Positions 57,065 through 64,000 of a stretch of DNA of 64,000 nucleotides are shown here, one piece after another. Both the position numbers and the translations under genes were made by a program. The notes beneath the pieces were generated by a model. It saw only the letters and a list, made by a program, of their open reading frames with translations, was not told the DNA's origin and ran no database searches. Position 1 is the stretch's first letter, and every line of letters starts with the position of its first letter. This stretch comes from Stomoxys calcitrans (taxonomy: Eukaryota; Arthropoda; Insecta; Diptera; Muscidae): contig NC_081553.1 of NCBI RefSeq assembly GCF_963082655.1, positions 37,176,474 through 37,240,473 of the forward strand. The letters are read 5' to 3'.

Positions 57065-58145
57065 AAAGCTCGCATTTGATTAACACGGTCTTATTATACA
57101 CCCGAAGACTGTCCATTTCAGTCCCATATTATAAAAATCGGCCCTCATGTTCACTTGGGACTTTTGGGTTTGGAGCGGCACTCAAATACATTGTTCCAGA
57201 GTTGGCTTTAATACCTTCAGATCCTTCCTGGTTCCAATTTACTTAGTTTAAAAGCTGGCTGGCAGGACATTTGAGCGCGAATTTGGTTATCACATTTTAT
57301 CCTACTCCTAAAGACTATTTTTTAAGCCCCATGTTGTAGATATCGGTCCAGATGGAGCGATTCACAAAGACTGGGTCAGTCTCCAGAAACGTTGGTCCAA
57401 ATTTGTACATCAGATTCTTACTCTTCTCATTAAGACCTTTCATTTAAATCCTTTATTGTCATAATTGGCATACGGAGGATTTTTAAGGGCGGGCGTTCCC
57501 CCCAGGTACTTTTTTTTCGTTTCATTTGGTTAACTTATCAAGGAGATGTGACGATTTTAAAAGTTTTTCTAAAGAGAAAGAACCAAGAACCTTAATTTAA
57601 GCGTTTAGAGTGGTCCACAAATACTTTGCTGCTGTGTTAGTCCCCAGAACTACTCTTCTCATAAAAACCTTCCATTTAAATCCCTTATTGCCACAATCGG
57701 CATACATGTCCGTTCGAAGGATTTTTAAGAACGGGCGCTCCCCCCAGTAACTTGTTTTTTCGTTTCTTCTCAAGGGAAGGGACCAGGAACCTTAATTTGA
57801 GTGACATTTTTCCCGTTTAACCTATAATTCCGCTTGGATTTTCCTTTAGTCGGTCCTCTATCACAATCGGCCTATATATCTACTTGGAATTCTTGCAGCT
57901 GGTTTGGCTCCCAAACACTTTGGTCCAATTTTGGATATGAGATTGATATTCTTCTCCCAAAGTCCTCTCATTAGAGTCCTATATTCTCCTAATCTGATTA
58001 CATGTCCGTTTGAAAGGGTCAAGACGGGCGTTCCCCTCAGTTAATTGATTTTTGGGTGGGTATTAGTGTGCAAACAACAAATCGAATCAATCGGTTCATC
58101 CATCCTTTAAAAATTTGTGTAAATGGGAGGGACCTTCCTCCCTCT
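57065..58145 (+). repeat. Family B repeat, + strand, diverged
   Basis: CTTTCATTTAAATCC, CTCATTAGAGTCCTATATTC, GGGCGGGCGTTCCCCCCAGG and the start of a terminal module (GTGCAAACAACAAATCGAAT near 58070). Strongly diverged units of the same design. Confidence 0.55.
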
Positions 58146-58167
58146 TCCCCTCACCTCACACCAATAT

Positions 58168-58441
58168 CCAAATTTGCCCATGAACATTCCATTAAGGAAC
58201 AGGGGCAAACTTTTCACATATCAATGAGTTCCGTCCCATTCAAGTTTAAGCTCAATGATTAATGGTCTCCTTTTGATAGTCGAGTTCGAACGGCGTGCCG
58301 CAAATGGCATACTTCCTCACCAATGTCGCCAGCATTATGAGGGGATAACTACCGCTGAAATTTGTTTTTTGTTATGTTCTCGCCCGGGTTCGAATCCACG
58401 CTGAACGGTCATAAACGGGCGTGCTAACCTTCGGTGGCCTC
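58168..58441 (-). mobile_element. SINE family 1, minus strand, near full-length
   Basis: Minus strand: GAGGCCACCGAAGGTTAGCA, GCCCGTTTATGACCGTTCAG, B box GGATTCGAACC, AATTTCAGCGGTAG, tail CCATTAAGGAACAGGGGCAA in + orientation. The A box has lost its centre. Confidence 0.83.
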
Positions 58442-59889
58442 TGAATATCCCACCTCCCAATAGCATTAATGGATTACCTGTGTAGCTGTTTTTAGATTAC
58501 TGTAAATATATCTGGGAAGAAGCTGTTTAGTCGGGATAGACACCAAACAAACGACGACATTTTGACTTGGCTATATTCGAGATTAAAAAGTGGTTGATAA
58601 CCAAATGCCTGTCCTGCTAAATTTTTAACTTTTATTTTACTTGTTTGTCCATTAGCTGCTAACATTGGTTTGATTTTACATATAGATCTCATATACCCTC
58701 AAATGATCCCTAGGCTTTTGTTGCATGTGCTTGCTTTGTTTATTGTTTTCCTTCAATTGTTGATTTTCTTTGAAATTTTCCCAATTTGTTGTTACAATTC
58801 TCACGATATGCCAACATTTTCTTATTTGGATGTCTTGATATTTGTATTTTCCTTTTTAGATTTTCGCAAAAGTTTCCCTGTCATTACATTGTGCCGTCCA
58901 TTTGTAGAAGACTTGGGGTTTCCATTCAATCGAAAAATGTAATTTTTGTATCCACCATTCACAAACTAAAGCAGGGGCAGCCAGTGAGCGATCTCATCCA
59001 TTGACAGACAGTCTGTAATTGATTTGTGGGCGCAGAAGGCAGAAAGAAATGCCTTCAGCGTGAACTGTAAGGCTGCAATCTTTGATTGTTTGCCATTTGT
59101 TGTAGTCTTTTGGGTTTTTGGCTCCAGAGGGACAATGGACTAATCAAAAATTAGTCTACCCGCATTGACAATAATCAACTCAAAATTTTAAAACTTCTAC
59201 AGTCAACGCCATCATCATCAACTTCAGTGTGGTGGCGGCAGTGACGGCGGCGGCAAATGGTCAACATCAACTTTAGCGGCATATTTTCAAAATGTAGACT
59301 AACAACCAAAAATGGGCATTTCCTAAATTTAATTGATTTGAAATGGTTTTTTATTTTAGTTTTCAATTTGATTTTTCTCCTCTTGCATCTTCACTCTCCC
59401 CCTTGGACTATTTACGGTATCCCCAAAAAAAAAGGGGTCTCTCTTTCTCTGTCTTTGGTTGACACATTAGCTTGTGATTATTGTTGCTGTTGTGTTCCTA
59501 CTGTCATTCACATAGTCATTTTGTGACACACAAGTCGTATCTGAACGGCTGGTTGTTGGCTGGCTACTTTCGTGACTTACTGTCAATTTTCAATCAATTT
59601 TTAACACTGTGGGAGGTATAGCGGTAATAATATGGTATTGCACTCATTTTGGCCATTTATTGTTATTATTTTAGCCTAAAGCGTTTGACAACCTTTTTTG
59701 TGTATTAGAATTGTTTGTTCAAATACTTGTTACCAAAAGCAATAAGCTTCAATCTTTTTGTTCTGTGTAAATTGCCAACAGTTTTTTTATTATATGACTT
59801 AGCATCTCCATATACTAGAAAAAAAATGAACCAGCCAATGTCATTCTATTGTATACCATTGTGTTTGATTTGCCATCTATTATCGTCTT
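58442..59889. other. Unique sequence, no gene seen
   Basis: AT-rich unique DNA. Frames at 58670-59004 are Phe/Leu/Ile-rich and show no motif. A CGGCGGCGGC patch lies at 59245-59253. Confidence 0.5.
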
Positions 59890-61125
59890 TAACGAAGATT
59901 TATAAATAAAATACGGATTTTTCTTACGAACACTCCAAGTACTCCTTCGTTGGTTATTGATTTGAACATTCTCTTGGCAGAACATATCTCGGCCGGCTAT
60001 GATTTTGGTTTTTTTTGGCATTGATTATCTTTTTTAACGAAAATTTTTCCATAAAATAAAAGTTTTTCATACGAACACTCCAAGTACTCCTTCGTTGTTT
60101 GTTGTTTTGAACTTTCTTTTGGCATAACATATCTCCGTCAGCTACGATTTTGGTTTTTTTGTTCTCTGATTATCATCTTTAACGAAAAATTGTCCATAAA
60201 ATAAGAATTTTCCAGACGAACACTCCAAGTACTCCTTCATTGGTTATTGTTTTGAACTTTCTCTTGGCGCAACATATCTCGGCCGGCTATGGTTTTGGAT
60301 TCTTTCGGCACTAATTATCTTCTTTAACGAAAAATTTTCCATAAAATAAGAATTTTTCATACGAACACTCCAAGTACTCCTTCTTTGGTTGCTGTTTTGA
60401 ACTTTCTTTTGGCATAACATATCACCGTCAGCTACGATTTTGGTTTTTTGTTCGCTGATTATCATCTTTAACGAAAATTTTTCCATATAATAAGAATTTT
60501 CCAGACGAACACTCCAAGTTCTCCTTCATTGGTTATTGTTTTGAACTTTCTCTTGGCACGAGATATCTCGGCCGGCTATGATTTTGTTTTTTTTTTTTGG
60601 CACTAATTATCTTCTTTAACGAAAATTTTTCCATAAAATAGGATTTTTTCATACGAACACTACCAGTACTCTCGTTGGCAACTGTTTTGAACTTTTTTTA
60701 GCACTTTATATCTCGGCCAGCTATGATTTTGGTATTTTGGCAGCTGATTATCATCTTTAACGAAAATTTTCCATAAAATAAGAAATTTTCATACGACCAC
60801 TCCAAGTACTCCTTCGTGGGTTACTGTCGATTTTTTTTTTTTTTTTTTTGGCAAAATGTCCCAGCCATGTATGATTTGGTTTTTTTCGCGCCCATTATCT
60901 TTTTCAACGAAAATTTATCCGTGAAATAAGATTTCTACTTTCGAATACTCTAAGTACTACTTCGTTAGTAACTACTTTGAAATTTATTTTGGCAGAATAG
61001 TTCATAGCCGGAGTTATTTAATGTGATTTCGTTATTTTTTAGCACCGCTTATGTTGCTCAACGAATATTTCTACACAAAACAAAGAATTTTAACCTCAAA
61101 AACTCCAAGTACTCCTTCGTTGCGT
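59890..61125 (+). repeat. ~145-bp satellite array
   Basis: About eight to nine units; ACACTCCAAGTACTCCTTCG recurs near 59928, 60077, 60217, 60366, 60507, 60656, 60796 and 61097. Each also has GAACTTTCTTTTGGCATAAC, ATATCTCGGCCGGCTATGAT, TTATCTTTAACGAAAATTTT and CCATAAAATAAGAATTTTTC. Two sub-types alternate in the first six units (CGGCCGGCTATGAT versus CCGTCAGCTACGAT), suggesting a two-unit higher-order repeat of ~290 bp. Confidence 0.9.
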
Positions 61126-61869
61126 ATTTTTTTTCAATTTCCACTGGGTGCCCAGATATTCATGGCACCTTGAGTGTGCCTTAATTCAAACCTGTTAACG
61201 CTTTAGGTTGTTGCCCAAATCACATTTTTCTCCACCGATGCTTTACATCTACTGTTTTCCTCCCATTAAGTATTTTCAGCTGAGACCATTCTTTTTTAAC
61301 ATAACTTTGCTCTTTGTTTAATTATTTTTTTTTCTAATAAATTCTCATTATATCCCACTGTATTTCGGCTTCGTCATTCGTCTATCGATCTGTCTGGGCC
61401 AATCGTTTGTCTTGCGCTTGGATGTCAATCTACATTTTGACAGTCCTATTTAAGCGCACTGTAATACTTATGTTTTTTACTCTTTTTTCCTCATTTCGGT
61501 ATTTGTGTGCTTTGTTTTTTTTCTTTTTCTCAATTTTAAGCATCTAGTCATTGTTTCGCTTCCACTTTATGTCATGTTTCTAATCATTTGTAAAGATTTC
61601 AATTGTTCCGCTTTTGAGGTAACCATTGTCGTTGACGTTGTTGTCGTTTCTTGTGGACTTTTTTTGTGAAAATTATCTTGTTGTAGTTGTAATATTTCTT
61701 ATTATTCATAGGAAACTTAAGTTCGAATGATTGCGCATGCGCAGAGTATTTGACTGACTTGTCATCGTAATGGGCTAATAGAAGTACTTTGAGTTTGGGC
61801 ATAGGGGACAATGCGAAATGTTTTTAATAGAAATTATAGATTTATTTTATTTTATATTAGGTCTTTTTA
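61126..61869. other. Unique sequence splitting the satellite
   Basis: T-rich unique DNA between two parts of the same satellite; nothing recognised. Confidence 0.5.
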
Positions 61870-62190
61870 TTTTATTTAGTTATCTTTAATTTTTTTTTTT
61901 TCATATGAACACTCCAAGTACTCTTTTGTTGGTAACTGTCGAAATTTCTTTTGGCTAAATGTCACAGCCATATATGATTTTTTGGCGCCAATTACTCTCT
62001 TCAACAAAAATTTATCCGTGAAATAAGATTTCTACCTTCGAACACTCTAAGAACTCCTTCGTTGGTTACTGCTTTGAAATTACTTTTGGCAGAATATGTC
62101 CTAACAAGAGTTACTTAATGTGATTTCGATACCTTTTGACACCGATTATCTTTCGCAACGCAGATTTCTACACAAAACAAAGCTTCTCCA
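61870..62190 (+). repeat. ~145-bp satellite, outlying units
   Basis: About two diverged units (GAACACTCCAAGTACTCTTT, AAAAATTTATCCGTGAAATA), closest to the last units at 60800-61125. Confidence 0.8.
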
Positions 62191-62252
62191 TTTTGTACCA
62201 TTCTTTTAACATTGCCCTTTGTGTAAAACTTTTTCTGTAATAAATTCTCATT

Positions 62253-62617
62253 ATATAGCTCCCATATATATTTTTCATCCCATATGGCCTTTATAGGCTG
62301 TGGCTAATGTCCGATCTTTACAAAATTCTGCACGAGAAACTTTATATGACGTCCCAATACGTGCACAAAATTTCGTCAAAATCGGTTTAAAATTTTGTCA
62401 CAATCGGATCAGATTTAGATAAAGCTCTCATATATATCTTTCAGCCGATATGGCCTTTAAGGCTGTAGAAGCCACAGATTTGGTTCAATCTTGACAACAT
62501 TTTGCATGACATGTTTTATTTCACGTTCCAATACATGTGCCAAATTTTATAAAAATCGGCTCAGATTTAGATACAGTTCTCCTATATATCTTTCATCCGA
62601 TATGGCCTTTAGGGATG
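62253..62617 (+). mobile_element. mini-me-like internal units
   Basis: ATATAGCTCCCATATATATT, ATCCGATATGGCCTTTAGGG and AAAATCGGCTCAGATTTAGA as in 2937-3660. No head. Cut on the right by the mariner-like element. Confidence 0.65.
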
Positions 62618-62619
62618 TA

Positions 62620-63520
62620 AAGGGTGATTTTTTTAAGAGCTATAGAAAAGAAAAAAAAACACATATAATTCTGAAAAAAGCGTGAAATCTTTAATTGAAT
62701 CGAAAGTACGTTTGACGATTATTTCATGCAAATGTTGAGCGTGACTGCGCCCCAAATGGTCCATGCGCTTAGTCCAATTTTGGCATACTCTTTCCAACAA
62801 TCTCAGGAATAAAGGGGTCAATATTGTCTTCCATGCGTCAATTAAAGCGGGCTTTTCTGCATAGACATGAGCTTTAAGAAAGCCCCAAAAAAAATTGTAT
62901 TAAGGCATTAAATCGCACTATCTACGGGGCAAATTGACCGGTCCCGAACGTTACATAAAATGTTCACCGAACTCGCCTCTCAATAAGTCCATTGTTCGCG
63001 TGCTGTGTGACATGTGGGACCGTCTTATTGAAACCACATGTCAGGCAAGTCAAGCTCTTGCAATTTTGGGCAAAAAAAAGTTGAATATCTTCTCACGATA
63101 GCGCCCACCAGTCACAGTTACGTTACGATTCGCATCATCTTTGAAGAAGTACGGTCCAATGATGCTACCAGCCCATAAACCACACCAAACTGTGACTTTT
63201 TCTGGATGCATTGGTAGTTCTTGCAATGCCTCTGGCTGATCTTCACTCCAACATCGACAATTCTGCTTATTTACGTACCCATTGAGCCAAAAATGAGCTC
63301 TGACCACAAAATGGAAGAAGGGCGCGATGAACTTGCTTAACAGAGCACACATTTTGACAATAAAATTCAATATTTTGCAAGCGTTGTTCGTTTGCCAGAC
63401 GATTCATGGTTAAATAATAGACCAAACTGGAGATATTTGACATTGAAACAAAACACGAAACCGTGCGTGAGCTGTTTAAACTAGTGTTGCCAAAAAGATA
63501 ATTGCTAAAAAATCACCCTT
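62620..63520 (-). mobile_element. Defective mariner-like element
   Basis: Ends are inverted AAGGGTGATTTTTT (62620-62633 and 63507-63520), with TA target duplications at 62618-62619 and 63521-63522. About 0.9 kb, so shorter than a full Tc1/mariner copy of ~1.3 kb; the 5' part of the gene is missing. The transposase remnant is described separately. Confidence 0.88.
62680..63370 (-). pseudogene. mariner-like transposase pseudogene
   Basis: The minus-strand frame 63370-63050 contains AHFWLNGYVNKQNCR, then PMHPEKVTVWCGLWAG and GPYFFKDDANRNVTV, typical of a mariner-like DD34D transposase catalytic domain found in many insects. The DNA-binding N-terminus is absent. The first catalytic Asp, expected just before AHFW, is replaced (VVRAHFW). 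The second region reads as a stop codon followed by DGPTCHTA. The third Asp position appears as Tyr, with further stops. The frame shifts near 63050, and the C-terminal part (ERVCQNWTKRMDHL) is in frame again at 62821-62633. Inactive. The N-terminal absence and the missing catalytic residues are seen directly; family placement is from memory. Confidence 0.82.
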
Positions 63521-63522
63521 TA

Positions 63523-64000
63523 TATCTTCGCCGTCTTGACATTCTTAGTCAATTTAGACATGTCCGTCCGTATGTCGAAAGCACTGTTAGGATTGTTAGG
63601 GGGCCAAATCGGTCCATCGTTTGGTATGGGTACCAAATGCAGTGATATCGGATCTTGACTTCTTGAGCCTCCAGACGGCGCAATTCTTATACGATTTGGC
63701 TGAATTTTCGTACCAAGTATTTTGGTTTGACCATCAACAACTGCGCAAATCGGTTTACAACCTGATATAGCTCCAATGTAAACCGATAACTCTATTATAC
63801 TTCTTGAGCCTCTTGAGGGAGCAACTCATATCCAATTTGCACGACGACTTCTTGTATGACCTTTAACAGACGTGTGAATTATGGTCTAAATCGGTCTATA
63901 ACCTGATGTAGCTCCCATATAAACAGATCTCTCGGTTCTATTTCTTGGGCCATTGTAGGGTGCAATTCATAGCAGATTTAGCTGAAATTGTGAACAATGA
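63523..64000 (+). mobile_element. Helentron-like element, continues past the window
   Basis: Begins inside the head (TCGCCGTCTTGACATTC, short GTCY TGTCCGTCCGTATGTCG at 63560-63576). Internal units follow (ACTTCTTGAGCCTC, AACCTGATATAGCTCC) to the right edge. The mariner-like element sits at its left edge. Confidence 0.75.

Noticed and set aside
58670..59004. Hydrophobic + strand frames
   Set aside because: Phe/Leu/Ile-rich peptides are expected from T-rich DNA by chance; no other support.

Overview
The window reads as non-coding DNA from a large, AT-rich dipteran genome, probably a calyptrate (muscoid) fly. This is inferred from the repeat families and from the absence of any intact gene, not from a database match. 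I found no complete protein-coding gene, no rRNA or true tRNA gene, no operon-like layout and no CRISPR array. The reading frames present are translations of repeats, remnants of transposon proteins, or short unconvincing frames in AT-rich DNA. One very clean recursive-splicing type motif (36574-36608, + strand) suggests the window lies in a long intron of a + strand gene. That is the observation I rate most highly.

Almost everything else is repetitive. (1) Helentron / DINE-1 / mini-me-like non-autonomous elements: a TATACCC head, a GTCC/GTCT (GTCY) microsatellite, several ~150-bp internal repeats, and a tail ending in the hairpin TTCGGCC-C-GGCCGAA. Near-complete copies lie at 5618-6955, 28388-29455 and 52343-53470, with a nested copy at 22753-25135 and several minus-strand or partial copies. 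(2) A second interspersed family (here 'family B') with a ~130-bp internal unit and a terminus reading TTTATATATAAGA. (3) A tRNA-derived SINE with good pol III A and B boxes, thirteen copies or fragments; a second, unrelated tRNA-derived SINE occurs once (38534-38698). (4) Three near-identical ~237-bp mariner-type MITEs with TA target duplications. (5) A decayed ~0.9-kb mariner-like element (62620-63520). (6) Fragments of non-LTR retrotransposon ORF2 (10766-11290, 37800-38275, probably 56518-56960). (7) A candidate solo LTR (44646-46847).

Tandem arrays by region: 31-bp quasi-palindromic array (11300-13218); 29-bp array with higher-order structure (14578-17205); ~107-bp array carrying AACCGGTT sites (20816-22620); decayed ~27-bp array (30720-34030) and its reverse complement (37410-41140) on either side of the recursive splice motif; 9-bp microsatellite (34888-35403) leading into a larger decayed repeat; ~60-bp array (45000-46370); 'GACACTGATGATGCA' repeats (49560-54470) with a 163-bp-arm inverted repeat inside; 18-bp array (55847-56405); ~145-bp satellite (59890-62190).

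The layout is layered. Helentron-like copies, SINEs and MITEs sit inside older arrays, and one Helentron-like copy is itself split by a family B element. No genes act together here. The value of the window lies in repeat turnover and the probable intron-processing signal.
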